Below are positions 9,873-17,515 of a stretch of 35,971 bases of DNA, one piece after another. How positions within the stretch are numbered: the first letter of the stretch is position 1; each line of letters starts with the position of its first letter. Position numbers and translations under genes: made by a program. The DNA is from Capnocytophaga sp. oral taxon 338 str. F0234 (GTDB lineage: Bacteria > Bacteroidota > Bacteroidia > Flavobacteriales > Flavobacteriaceae), in assembly GCF_000192225.1 (NCBI RefSeq), contig NZ_GL872413.1:1054264-1090234 (forward strand), written 5' to 3'. Under the pieces are notes generated by a model, which worked only from the letters and a program-made list of their open reading frames with translations, made no database searches and was not told the origin of the DNA.

Positions 9873-10523
9873 CTATATTTGTGTAAAAAACAAATGAGGG
9901 GACAATATTAGAATGTAATATATATTTTATAGAATGTTACTCTCTTGAAAAAATAGAAATGTTTTTTAGATACGTAATTATTAATATCCTATTTAAGAGT
10001 ATTATTCCTTATTAAAACTCACATAATATAACATAAGTTTGATCATTAGTGTCCACTAAAAAAATGATACTAATCAAAATTAAATAATAGCGGTTCACTT
10101 GAACTATTTCGTTCCTTGTCATTATTGAATATAGTTTTGTCAAAAATTTCTTTCAAAGGAGTTTTATCAGTCAACGAGATACTGAGTTTACTATCAGGTC
10201 ACGAAGATTTTCATGAGTACTAAGTTGGCCAAATATGAGTGTAAGTAACAGATTCCAAAATCAGAAGAACTTCATATACTTATCATCCTCATACTTACAA
10301 ACTAGATAATTAAAATGATTTCTGTTAAGAAATGGGACTAACTAAGTGAAAACAAATTTATCTTGATGTATATGCAGAATCTTATGATGCTCTGCAAAGG
10401 TATGAAATCAAATCCGTTGACTCAAAAATACTATATAATTAACTACATTTCAATTATTTAAAAGAAAAATTATTAATTTTAAGTGAATAATGGTAAAAAA
10501 CTATGTAATTGTGATTAAAAAAA
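9873..10523. other. AT-rich junction region with no intact gene
   Basis: This stretch of about 650 bases separates the secreted-protein operon from the mobilizable element. It holds only the decayed transposase at 10070-10380. A motif AGTGTCCACTAAAA at about 10048-10061, just outside the transposase stop, resembles an insertion-sequence terminal repeat, but no inverted partner was found on the other side. The rest is very AT-rich. One end of the mobilizable element must lie in this region or close to it, but no repeat shared with the opposite end near 18.2 kb was recognised. Confidence 0.5.
10070..10380 (-). pseudogene. IS4-family transposase remnant, internally deleted
   Basis: The minus strand encodes DKFVFT*LVPFLNRNHFNYLVCKYEDDKYMKFF*FWNLLLTLIFGQLSTHENLRDLI, which is recognisable as the N-terminal DUF4372-type domain of Bacteroidota IS4 transposases. 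It is interrupted by TAG at 10342-10344 and TGA at 10261-10263. At about 10171-10198 the frame shifts into a C-terminal-like tail, ISLTDKTPLKEIFDKT to PLLFNFD, stopping at 10070-10072. The whole catalytic centre is missing, so only about 110 codons remain of a protein that is normally several hundred residues long. The element is dead: it has two nonsense mutations plus a large internal deletion with a frame change. The family call rests on remembered sequence patterns. Confidence 0.75.
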
Positions 10524-11120
10524 TTATCTTGCTTCATATCCCTCTTTAAACTGCAAAAAATTTCTTACTTCTTTCGGTTTTTTCTCAATCCATTTGTTGA
10601 TAATATCTGTATTCATTTTCAATTGATTAAATACTTCTATATCATAAAACTCCTTGCCTTCTGCTCTCATTTCTTTAAAAATTTGGCTTCTAATTTCTTC
10701 TTTGGTCTTTATGCTTGTGCTATACCATTGCTTAGAAAGATAAAATGATAAAAACATTACAATAATAGCTATTCCTAAAAAACCAAAACTACCTATCAAT
10801 AAGTATTTTAATGATTTGGATTTCTTCTCGAAATGTTCTAATCTTGAAAGTGTATTTTCAGATAAATCTGTTTTAATATTATTAGGAATAAATTTTGTAG
10901 TATTTTCAATTTTTTTAGAAATATCTTTAAATGAAGTTTCAAAATTATTTATTCTATGATTTAGTGAACTAGATGAGCTTTCAAACTCACCTACTAAATT
11001 TAAAATATCTTGATAAATAGAAACTGTACTTGCTAGTTTTTCTATATTATCTTCATTACTTTTTATTACTTTGTTTAGCAAATCTAAACCATTGTCCATT
11101 TTGTTATTTTCTGTATTCAT
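10524..11120 (-). CDS. Coiled-coil membrane protein of the mobilization operon
   Basis: This 198-residue protein has an N-terminal region rich in Asn, Ser and Lys with heptad-like spacing, likely coiled coil (residues about 15-105). A single hydrophobic membrane segment follows (YLLIGSFGFLGIAIIVMFLSFYL, about 106-128), then a charged C-terminal domain. It starts 16 bp downstream of the relaxase gene and is the last gene of the mobC-relaxase operon. I do not recognise a family. The topology is typical of third genes in small mobilization operons, where a membrane-anchored coiled coil could tether the relaxosome to a coupling protein. That role is inferred from position only. Confidence 0.7.
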   Translation of the reverse strand: MNTENNKMDNGLDLLNKVIKSNEDNIEKLASTVSIYQDILNLVGEFESSSSSLNHRINNFETSFKDISKKIENTTKFIPNNIKTDLSENTLSRLEHFEKKSKSLKYLLIGSFGFLGIAIIVMFLSFYLSKQWYSTSIKTKEEIRSQIFKEMRAEGKEFYDIEVFNQLKMNTDIINKWIEKKPKEVRNFLQFKEGYEAR

Positions 11121-11136
11121 ATTTTTTATTTTAGTT

Positions 11137-11928
11137 TTAAAATTTCCTTTTGTAGGATCTATTTATTTCTTCTTTTTCATTTATTAAGTTTGAATTATTT
11201 TTCTCCAAAATTTCTTTTATTTCTTTTATTTTGAGTTTATTAGTAATTTCAGAGAGTTTATACCCAGCAGGATATTCCCTTTTTGTTTCTGTATTAATAT
11301 CAGAGATTTTTACAATCAGCATTCCTGAAACACCTACTTTTACATTTTCTGATAGTATTACTTTGTATCCCAATTGCTCCATTTGAATAATTAATTCATT
11401 AAAATTAGTAGCTTTCTTAAGACAGTGATGCAAACTATCAAGCATTTTCTCTTTCTTTTCCTTACTGATTTCTACATCTGTTTTAAGATTCATATTTTTA
11501 CAAATTTCTCTTACAGCCTGTCCAAATAATTCTCCTATTTTATGAGCCGTTATGGTATTTTGGCCATATGTATTTACTCTATTGACTACAAAATGAATAT
11601 GTTTGTGTTTTGTAGAATTATGAATATCTAGTCGAATTTGATTGTCTTTTGTAACGCCAACCTTTTCTAGAGCTTTTAAGGTAAGTTCTACCAAGACATC
11701 ATTAGAAATTTCATTTTCGTCACTTCTCTCTGGAGAAATGTATCCTGTTAAAGCCCAATTTTTCACATTTTTATTTCGGTCAGCTACAGCTTTCATTTCT
11801 TGGAATTGATTTTCAGCAGTATCGGATAACAAATTACTGGAATATACCATTTCAGTTGTTCCTTTGTCATTTCCATTGTATTGCAAAGCAATTTTAGAAA
11901 TACGTCTTGTAGTTGCAGAATTATTCAT
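11137..11928 (-). CDS. Relaxase / mobilization nuclease
   Basis: This 263-residue protein carries the histidine motif of the relaxase/mobilization nuclease fold: HNSTKHKHIHFVVNRVN, with H103, H108, H110 and H112 available for metal binding. The order of segments (an N-terminal ISKIALQY strand, then LTGYISPE, then the His motif, then a helical tail with GYKVILSENVKVGVSGMLI) fits Bacteroidota relaxases that nick oriT and remain covalently attached to the transferred strand. The nicking Tyr is probably Y17 or Y29, but I cannot tell which. At 263 residues it is short for the family and has no helicase or primase fusion. Its start overlaps the end of the mobC gene by 8 bases, which implies translational coupling. 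Confidence 0.8.
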   Translation of the reverse strand: MNNSATTRRISKIALQYNGNDKGTTEMVYSSNLLSDTAENQFQEMKAVADRNKNVKNWALTGYISPERSDENEISNDVLVELTLKALEKVGVTKDNQIRLDIHNSTKHKHIHFVVNRVNTYGQNTITAHKIGELFGQAVREICKNMNLKTDVEISKEKKEKMLDSLHHCLKKATNFNELIIQMEQLGYKVILSENVKVGVSGMLIVKISDINTETKREYPAGYKLSEITNKLKIKEIKEILEKNNSNLINEKEEINRSYKRKF

Positions 11929-12370
11929 CTCGTATTCTATTTTGGTATAAATAATTGTAAATTGATTTAGTAACTTCTTCTATCTCTCTTATGATTTCAG
12001 TTCTATTCTCCAAATTTGAAAATTCATGATTTCGTAATAAATTTTTTATTCTCTTAAAGTTATTTCCATAAGATAAAAGTACCTCATCTGTTTTAAATTC
12101 ATTAATTTTTAGTTCTCTTTCCGTTAGAATTAGTCGAACATATTTAGAAATTTTGAGGTTTAGTTTTTTTGCTTTTTCTTTGAGAGTTTCGAATTCTTTT
12201 TCTGTAAGTTTTGTAGAAATCGTTTTAGAAAAAAGAGCAGATTTTTTCTTGGCTAAACCACCTTTTTTACCAATAGTTTTGAAATAATTTTTTCTTTTTT
12301 CTTGTGCATTTTTTTCTTCTTGTTCTTCTTGAATCTTTGTTATGAAATTCGTTAAAAAATCTTGTTCCAT
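11921..12370 (-). CDS. MobC-like relaxosome accessory protein
   Basis: This 149-residue basic protein has the features of ribbon-helix-helix mobilization proteins: a Lys-rich N-terminus (KTIGKKGGLAKKKSALFSK), then a short beta strand and two helices (TISTKLTEKEFETLKEKAKKLNLKISKYVRLILTE), followed by a helical C-terminus (FKRIKNLLRNHEF, IREIEEVTKSIYNYL). Proteins of this type bind oriT and recruit the relaxase. It is the first gene of the mobilization operon, lies 58 bases from the stem-loop at 12428-12468, and overlaps the relaxase gene. The function follows from family and position. Confidence 0.8.
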   Translation of the reverse strand: MEQDFLTNFITKIQEEQEEKNAQEKRKNYFKTIGKKGGLAKKKSALFSKTISTKLTEKEFETLKEKAKKLNLKISKYVRLILTERELKINEFKTDEVLLSYGNNFKRIKNLLRNHEFSNLENRTEIIREIEEVTKSIYNYLYQNRIRDE

Positions 12371-12427
12371 TTTTTTATTATCTGTGTTTTTTTAATGTTT
12401 TTGACGACAGGAAAAAACCAAAAAGTT

Positions 12428-12468
12428 CCATTATTTACATTAAGCCCCACGCTTATTGTAAACAATGG
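12428..12468. other. 18-bp inverted repeat, possible oriT or primase terminator
   Basis: Arms at 12428-12445 and 12451-12468 match at 16 of 18 positions around the 5-base loop CCCAC. The structure overlaps the last codons and stop of the toprim gene and lies upstream of mobC. On the minus strand the stem is followed by a T-rich stretch (AACTTTTTGGTTTTTT), so it could end the primase transcript. Its position directly before the mobilization operon also makes it a candidate oriT stem-loop. Confidence 0.6.
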
Positions 12469-13328
12469 GTACTTTTTGCACTAATATCGTAGCAAATAGG
12501 TTCAATCATTATGAAATCATTTAAATCTTTGTAGTTTTGATATAAAGTTCTATAATCTTCTACATGAGGATTTAATTGTTTTACTTCATTTGTCGCTCTA
12601 TTTCCTGCTTCATCATTGTCAAAATATAGTTCTATTTTTTCATAATTCTCAATGATTTTTTCAAGTTTAAAAATCATTGAAACAGAATTTAAAATCACAT
12701 AATCTGATAGTTGTTCTTCTAGTGTTTTTTTCATTTCTATAAAAGAAAGATAATCCATAAATCCTTCGAAAATCCGAAGATTGTTTGATTTATTTTTTAT
12801 TGTTGTGATATCCTTTCTCCCAATACAAATTTTTGAATATTTATTCCTTACTTCATAACCACCAGTATCATTTTTGAAACCAATTCCAAAATATTTTTTA
12901 TCTGATATTTTATAATGAATTTCTTTAAGTAAGTGAATATTATTTTCAATTCTTCTTTCCTTTAAGTATTGAATTAGGGCATTGTGTTTGACCTCTGAAA
13001 TGGATAATATTTCATATTTATTTTCGTCTTTAGTTACATTACATATTTGCTCATTAAAAGAAAAATCAAATTGAGACAAATATTCTAAGGCTTCAGATAC
13101 AGAACATAGTTTGATGCCCTGAACCAATGAGACTATATCGTATTTCTTTCCCGTTCCGAAGTCAAAAGCAATATTTTTGATGAAATTGACCAATAAGCTG
13201 GGTGCTTTTTCTTCTCTATCAAAAGCAAAATAAAATGCTGTTTTAGAATTACCTTTGCTTGGGAAAAGAGAAAAACTTTCCAAAACATTTCTAATAGATA
13301 TCTGAGTATTTGCTTGTTTACAATTCAT
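12453..13328 (-). CDS. Toprim-domain primase without the CHC2 zinc finger
   Basis: This 291-residue protein has an N-terminal region like the core that follows the zinc finger in CHC2/DnaG-type primases (RNVLESFSLFP, then FDFGTGKKYDIVSLVQGI). The toprim domain has the conserved acidic pair: EGFMDYLSF (E188) and ELYFDNDEAGNRA (D237, D239, G242). The CHC2 cysteines are absent. Such small primases are common in Bacteroidota mobile elements and would prime replication of the excised or transferred strand. The adjacent SF3-like helicase gene ends 222 bp upstream, with the TCAACAA repeat cluster between them. Residues after about 265 (NDFIMIEPICYDISAKSTHCLQ) look poorly conserved. Confidence 0.8.
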   Translation of the reverse strand: MNCKQANTQISIRNVLESFSLFPSKGNSKTAFYFAFDREEKAPSLLVNFIKNIAFDFGTGKKYDIVSLVQGIKLCSVSEALEYLSQFDFSFNEQICNVTKDENKYEILSISEVKHNALIQYLKERRIENNIHLLKEIHYKISDKKYFGIGFKNDTGGYEVRNKYSKICIGRKDITTIKNKSNNLRIFEGFMDYLSFIEMKKTLEEQLSDYVILNSVSMIFKLEKIIENYEKIELYFDNDEAGNRATNEVKQLNPHVEDYRTLYQNYKDLNDFIMIEPICYDISAKSTHCLQ

Positions 13329-13371
13329 ATCTTACTTCTTGAGTTTTATACATTTGTTTTTTTTCATTGAA

Positions 13372-13504
13372 TTGTTGAAAAAAGAATGTAACTATCTTAT
13401 CAAGTGCATTTTATACACTCAACAAAAACTCAACAATTCAACAAAATAGGTTTATGATTGTTCAACAATAGCTCAACAAAATTCAAGGGTTTAAAATTTG
13501 TTGA
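13372..13504. repeat. TCAACAA repeat cluster between helicase and primase genes
   Basis: The 222-bp gap holds five direct copies of TCAACAA (starting at 13419, 13430, 13438, 13462 and 13473) and two inverted copies, TTGTTGA (13372-13378 and 13498-13504). Degenerate forms lie nearby (CGTTGAAT at 13511, ATTCAATT at 13523). Two pairs of copies are spaced exactly 11 bp apart. An AT-rich, repeat-dense gap next to replication genes suggests a replication origin or a regulator-binding array. Confidence 0.65.
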
Positions 13505-13550
13505 ATACTTCGTTGAATGGGTATTCAATTAAAATTCAATTATTTGTAGC

Positions 13551-14780
13551 TTAATTCGACAAATCAACATATTTTTCAAGAATAAAATTTTTGGAAATAT
13601 TGAAGTATCTTCCCACAGAATTACTCTTATAAAAATTTCCAGAATAGTCAATATCGTAGCGGGTGTAAGTTAATCCGTTTTTTTGAGGTTCTAAATTCCA
13701 TTTTTCTTTCAGTACATTCCTTACATCATTTCGGGAATAATACAATTGACGGAATATTCTATTGAGCATATTCAAAATATCTTGAGGGACAGCCTTTATT
13801 TCTGTTTCCTCTGTTGATTCAAAAAACTCATAAAGAAGTTCTATCATCTTACATTCCAACTTATTTGAATTTTTAAGAATAAGCTTTTGGAGTGCTTTTG
13901 TTTTTATTTCTTCAGGAGCAAACCACATTCTGCTTTTCTTTTCAGAATGGAATTTTCGATGGATTAAAAAACTTAAAAATAAAGGAATTTCTGTAATTAA
14001 ATTTTGAAGAAACTCAGTGTTTTCAGATTTTATTGGATTGATTTTCAAAACCCAGAAGCGAATTTCGTTTTCATCAATTTGAATAAAATTGTCTTCGTTA
14101 TTAGAACAAAGGATGAATTTTCCAAAAAAATCAATTTCCTCTCGGTCTTTACCTTTATTCTCTAACTTATCCTTATTGGTAGTGGAGAGATATTTTAGTC
14201 GTTCAGTGATTTCCTTTCGATCAAAAAACACTTCGTCAATGGCTATAATCAACATTGAAGCCCAGTCAGAATTGAATTGACTATTGAACGAATCTCCCTT
14301 GATATAAGTCATATTTCTTCCGAAAATCTCTTTGAGCCATTTGAGGAAAGTAGTTTTTCCTGTAGCTCTTTCTTTGCTTACCAAACATAAGATAGGAAGA
14401 ATTTGAGTAGGATTTTCCAGTAAAATCTTCAGATAATCTAGACCTAAATCTACTTGATTTCCGAAAATATGTTGCATAAAAGAAATAGAAAAAGGAATTT
14501 CATCTGACAGTACTACCGAAATACTCGGCTGATAGGGAATTTCATTGTATATATTATAAAAATTCTCTATAGTTTTTTGGTATTTCAGATGATTAGGAAT
14601 ACAACAGAAGCCATCATATTTAGGAATTTCGTAGATATATTTCTTACCATGGTCTTCGATAATGGTTTCTCTTGACCACTTAACGAGTGAAGTGATTTTG
14701 CCGCCAAAGATTTGTGGACGTTCTATAATTTTGTAATAAGTAGTGCCCACACGAATGTAAGGTATAAGTAATTCTCCCAT
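13551..14780 (-). CDS. SF3-like helicase of the primase-helicase family
   Basis: This 409-residue protein has a P-loop NTPase core typical of plasmid and phage primase-helicases (DUF5906/VirE-like). Walker A is SKERATGKTTF (residues 135-145), which keeps GKT but replaces the first Gly of GxxxxGK with Ser. Walker B is LIIAIDEVFF (about 177-186). A sensor-1-like strand, FILCSNNEDNF, follows. The N-terminal 100 residues contain KYDGFCCIPNH, and the C-terminus is a winged-helix-like domain (DILNMLNRIFRQLYYSRNDVRNVLKEKWNL). It would unwind DNA during replication of the excised element. It starts 23 bp after the excisionase-like gene, in an apparent replication operon. Confidence 0.8.
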   Translation of the reverse strand: MGELLIPYIRVGTTYYKIIERPQIFGGKITSLVKWSRETIIEDHGKKYIYEIPKYDGFCCIPNHLKYQKTIENFYNIYNEIPYQPSISVVLSDEIPFSISFMQHIFGNQVDLGLDYLKILLENPTQILPILCLVSKERATGKTTFLKWLKEIFGRNMTYIKGDSFNSQFNSDWASMLIIAIDEVFFDRKEITERLKYLSTTNKDKLENKGKDREEIDFFGKFILCSNNEDNFIQIDENEIRFWVLKINPIKSENTEFLQNLITEIPLFLSFLIHRKFHSEKKSRMWFAPEEIKTKALQKLILKNSNKLECKMIELLYEFFESTEETEIKAVPQDILNMLNRIFRQLYYSRNDVRNVLKEKWNLEPQKNGLTYTRYDIDYSGNFYKSNSVGRYFNISKNFILEKYVDLSN

Positions 14781-14803
14781 TTTGATACATTTTTACGTTT
14801 AAA

Positions 14804-15142
14804 TTACTTGACCTTTTTTTTAGCTTTGTGAGCCATTTCTTCTATTTCTTGAATTGTCTTTCTTTTTCCTTGTGCAATCCAATCCAAAAGTTCATCTTCG
14901 TAAAAATAGAGCTTTTTCCCATTTTTGTAATGGGGAATTTGTCGCTTTCTCACTAATGTATAGAGTGTAGGTTTAGCCTTTTTTAGGATTGTACAAGCTT
15001 CCTCTATACTTATAGGAGTCTTCTTATTATTAATTTCTATTGTATCTTTATTTTTTACAATAGTTTTTAATTCTTCTATCTGATGAGATAGAAGAGCGAC
15101 TGCCTTAGGCAGATTTTCAAATGAAATTTCATTTGCATTCAT
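14804..15142 (-). CDS. Excisionase-like helix-turn-helix DNA-binding protein
   Basis: This 112-residue protein has an N-terminal coiled-coil-like helix (LPKAVALLSHQIEELKTIV). An HTH_17/excisionase-type winged helix follows: PISIEEACTILKKAKPTLYTLVRKRQIPHYKNGKKLYFYEDELLDWIAQGKR. A basic tail (KAHKAKKKVK) closes the protein. In Bacteroidota elements proteins of this form direct excision or regulate replication genes. Its promoter region carries the 22-bp iteron array, so the protein may bind there; this is untested. The helicase gene follows after 23 bp. Confidence 0.8.
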   Translation of the reverse strand: MNANEISFENLPKAVALLSHQIEELKTIVKNKDTIEINNKKTPISIEEACTILKKAKPTLYTLVRKRQIPHYKNGKKLYFYEDELLDWIAQGKRKTIQEIEEMAHKAKKKVK

Positions 15143-15167
15143 AATTTTGATGTTTAAAATTATGGTG

Positions 15168-15175
15168 CAAACTTA
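15168..15175 (-). promoter_or_regulatory. Probable -7 element of the excisionase-helicase operon
   Basis: The minus strand has TAAGTTTG, matching TAnnTTTG, 25 bases upstream of the ATG at 15142. It continues as TTTGCACCATAATTT, nearly the same as the promoter of the HTH/integrase operon at 18160. No clear TTG lies 19-20 bases further upstream, so the operon may need an activator. The iterons start about 40 bp upstream. Confidence 0.45.
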
Positions 15176-15216
15176 GTAAATGTATCCTTTGTGATGAGAA
15201 AAACACATAAAAAAAT

Positions 15217-15370
15217 AAATCACAAACGAATCACAGGAAAATCACAAACGAATCACAGGAAAATCACAAACGAATCACAGGAAAATCACAAGCGAATTAC
15301 AGGAAAATCACAAGCGAATTACAGGTAAATCACAAACGAATTACAGGTAAATCATAAACGAATCATATAA
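15217..15370. repeat. Seven tandem 22-bp iterons
   Basis: The repeats have a period of exactly 22 bp: 15217-15238, 15239-15260, 15261-15282, 15283-15304, 15305-15326, 15327-15348, and a decayed copy at 15349-15370. Each unit is itself two related 11-mers, AATCACAAACG and AATCACAGGAA, so the core AATCACA recurs every 11 bp on one face of the helix. Copies 1-3 are identical; later copies drift (AAGCG, AATTACAGG). The array fills the gap between the excisionase-like gene and the membrane-protein gene. It resembles plasmid iterons or an array for a dimeric regulator. Confidence 0.85.
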
Positions 15371-15394
15371 ATCATATAATAAAGAATACATTTT

Positions 15395-16270
15395 TTACTT
15401 ATCAGGCTTAGATAAATCTTCTTTGATTTTGATTTTTCCTTTTTCTTTATGGCTTTTTAAATGACTTACTATAGTATTTATACTATTATTAGATAACTTC
15501 TCTGGAAAAATAGCCTTCAAAAGGACGGCAATTATAACTTGTTTTCTTCTATCTTCATCTTTAAAGTGATTCCAAATATTCCAACCAAAGTGATATAAGT
15601 CTAAAGGTTTTAAAATCTTATATTCTGAATCCTTATATTTTGATTCTAAAATACTTACAGAGGGATAGTTTGAAAAATCGGTCACTCCATTAAAATAGGC
15701 TTTTATTACAGCATAAATATTTTTAACATCTTCCTCTGAACAATATTCAGAAAAAATTTCTATTATATATTTTTCAACAATATCAAATTTATTTTTTTCT
15801 TTATTTTTTGAATTTATATAGGTGTTATTTATATTATCAATAGTATCTGTAGGGGTAGTATTGATAAGAATAGCATTCATGGGAGTAGTATTCGTGTGAG
15901 TATATATGGGAGTAGTATCCATGGGGATAGTCTCTATCTGAGTAGTCTCCGTGATAATATCCATAGGAGTAGTCTCTATGTGAGGAATATCCGTGGTAGT
16001 AGTCTCTATGTGAGTAGTGTCCGTAGGAGTAGTATTAGTAAGAATTACTTTGCTTCTGATAAAGCAAAGTAATGATATTAGTAATGGCGGAACATTGAGA
16101 TAAACAAAAACCACTGTTAATACAAATACAATGATAATCATAGTGTAAATCGTTTTAACTTCATAAACTCCAAATTTCGCCATAAGATGAGTTATTTCTA
16201 ATAATGTGATTATAATAATCGCTAATTTTTCTGATTTTCCGATTAAATCTCTCTTTTGTACCATATTCAT
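15395..16270 (-). CDS. Two-TM membrane protein with a Thr/Pro-rich repeat linker
   Basis: This 291-residue protein has hydrophobic segments at about residues 15-31 and 41-71 (IYTMIIIVFVLTVVFVYLNVPPLLISLLCFI). Residues 78-143 form a repetitive linker (TPTDTTHIETT, TDIPHIETTP, MDTTPIYTHTNTTP). A helical, charged C-terminal domain of about 140 residues follows (KFDIVEKYIIEIFSEYCSEEDVKNIYAVIKAYF, LYHFGWNIWNHFKDEDRRKQVIIAVLLKAIF). I do not recognise a family. It starts 12 bp after the integrase stops, so it is probably co-transcribed with it. It could be an element-specific membrane or exclusion protein, or cargo, but nothing in the sequence shows which. Confidence 0.75.
   Translation of the reverse strand: MNMVQKRDLIGKSEKLAIIIITLLEITHLMAKFGVYEVKTIYTMIIIVFVLTVVFVYLNVPPLLISLLCFIRSKVILTNTTPTDTTHIETTTTDIPHIETTPMDIITETTQIETIPMDTTPIYTHTNTTPMNAILINTTPTDTIDNINNTYINSKNKEKNKFDIVEKYIIEIFSEYCSEEDVKNIYAVIKAYFNGVTDFSNYPSVSILESKYKDSEYKILKPLDLYHFGWNIWNHFKDEDRRKQVIIAVLLKAIFPEKLSNNSINTIVSHLKSHKEKGKIKIKEDLSKPDK
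15842..16039 (-). repeat. Intragenic minisatellite encoding 10- and 14-residue repeats
   Basis: Within the membrane-protein gene, degenerate units of 30 or 42 bases encode blocks ending in TTP or IP, for example TDTTHIETTT, TDIPHIETTP, MDIITETTQIETIP, MDTTPIYTHTNTTP and MNAILINTTP. All unit lengths are multiples of three, so gain or loss of a unit would keep the frame. Confidence 0.7.
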
Positions 16271-16282
16271 AATTTACTATTT

Positions 16283-17515
16283 TTAAAAATTCAACTTAAT
16301 AACTTCTGCTGCTTTTATTTTATTTTTATCAATTACTTTTGCGTATGCTTGAGTTGTTTTTACATTTGTATGTCCCAGCATTTTGCTTACAGTGTAAATA
16401 TCTGTACCATTCGCTAATTGTAAAGTTGCAAATGTGTGTCTAAAACAATGAAAGGTAATATTTTTGTGAATACCTGCTTTTGTAATCCACTTTTTCAAAG
16501 GGCGAGAAATCCAAGCAGGATCAGGTAAATTCTCAAAAACTAAATCCTCTAAGTCTCTTCTCTCTCCACATAATTCCAAGGCTTGTTTTGAAATGGGTTT
16601 ATATTCTACTCCTTTGGTTTTCTTCTGAGTAAAGTGAAGTTCTATTTTGTCATTATCTTCTATGATTTCTTTCCATTTTAGTCTTTGAATATCTGAGAGT
16701 CTTAATCCTGTGAGAGCAGAGAAAAGTGAAGCTCGTCTTAAAATATCATTATCACAAGGTGTCTTTGCTAAAATATTTAATTCTTCTTCTGAGAGATACT
16801 CTCTTCTTGATTCTCTATCAGCAATACCTTTTATTTTTCCAGACAAATCAGATAAAAAATATCCATCAATAAAGGCTTGTTTTAGAATAGCTTTGAAAAT
16901 AGAAAAATATGTAGCTGAGGTATTAACAGAGATAGTTCCTTTCTTGTTTCCTCCACAAGGTGCAGATAATAAGAAATTTTTAAAATCCTCTGAAAACTTC
17001 ATATCAATCTGTGCAAATTTTACTCTTCCTCCTGAAAATAATTTTAAAAGTTCTATTACCCTTTTCCAATTTATGCGAATTGCATCTGAACTATTTTTAT
17101 GTCGCTTCTTCAATAGCTCTTCACTATAAGAGACAAAATCTTCATCTAATAATTCTTTTTGCTTTAATTGTTGATTATCTCCTAATAAAATTTGCTCATC
17201 ATATTCTTTTTGCAATTTTCTACGAATTGCATCAGCAAATAACATTGTTTCTTTATCCAAATCACTTTTACAAATGATTACTCCATTTTCATTTCGTTTT
17301 GGTTTATAGGAAACATTTCCCTTATCATCAGTTTTTGCTGAGTGAGTTTTGTCAAAAACTACAGAACTAACACTTCTATTGAGATATTCTCTGACTCTTT
17401 TAGGTGTTTCTTTATTTGCTTCATAAACGGGATAGCACTCTATATAGACATACCATTCTTTCTTAAATTCTGCCTTACGAAGTCTTACTGTACATTTTGT
17501 GGGTTTTACTTTCAT
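16283..17515 (-). CDS. Tyrosine recombinase / integrase of the mobilizable element
   Basis: This 410-residue integrase has an N-terminal arm-binding region, a SAM-like core-binding domain (residues about 125-225: SEELLKKRHKNSSDAIRINWKRVIELL) and a complete catalytic domain. The active-site residues are R272 (TGLRLSD), a Lys near 299 (TQKKTK), H356 and R359 (HCFRHTFAT), H382 (LGHTNV) and the nucleophile Y391 (TTQAYAKV). All expected residues are present, so it should be active. Its start codon overlaps the stop of the zinc-ribbon/HTH gene by 4 bases, and the membrane-protein gene follows after 12 bp. It would integrate and excise the element by a Holliday-junction intermediate. Confidence 0.9.
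   Translation of the reverse strand: MKVKPTKCTVRLRKAEFKKEWYVYIECYPVYEANKETPKRVREYLNRSVSSVVFDKTHSAKTDDKGNVSYKPKRNENGVIICKSDLDKETMLFADAIRRKLQKEYDEQILLGDNQQLKQKELLDEDFVSYSEELLKKRHKNSSDAIRINWKRVIELLKLFSGGRVKFAQIDMKFSEDFKNFLLSAPCGGNKKGTISVNTSATYFSIFKAILKQAFIDGYFLSDLSGKIKGIADRESRREYLSEEELNILAKTPCDNDILRRASLFSALTGLRLSDIQRLKWKEIIEDNDKIELHFTQKKTKGVEYKPISKQALELCGERRDLEDLVFENLPDPAWISRPLKKWITKAGIHKNITFHCFRHTFATLQLANGTDIYTVSKMLGHTNVKTTQAYAKVIDKNKIKAAEVIKLNF

Noticed and set aside
15217-15370. Tandem repeats as a CRISPR array
   Set aside because: The 22-bp units follow each other without unique spacers and no cas gene is near, so they are iterons or regulator sites.
16710-17129. 139-residue plus-strand open frame
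   Set aside because: It lies wholly antisense to the integrase, whose catalytic residues are intact; the frame has no domain and no promoter.
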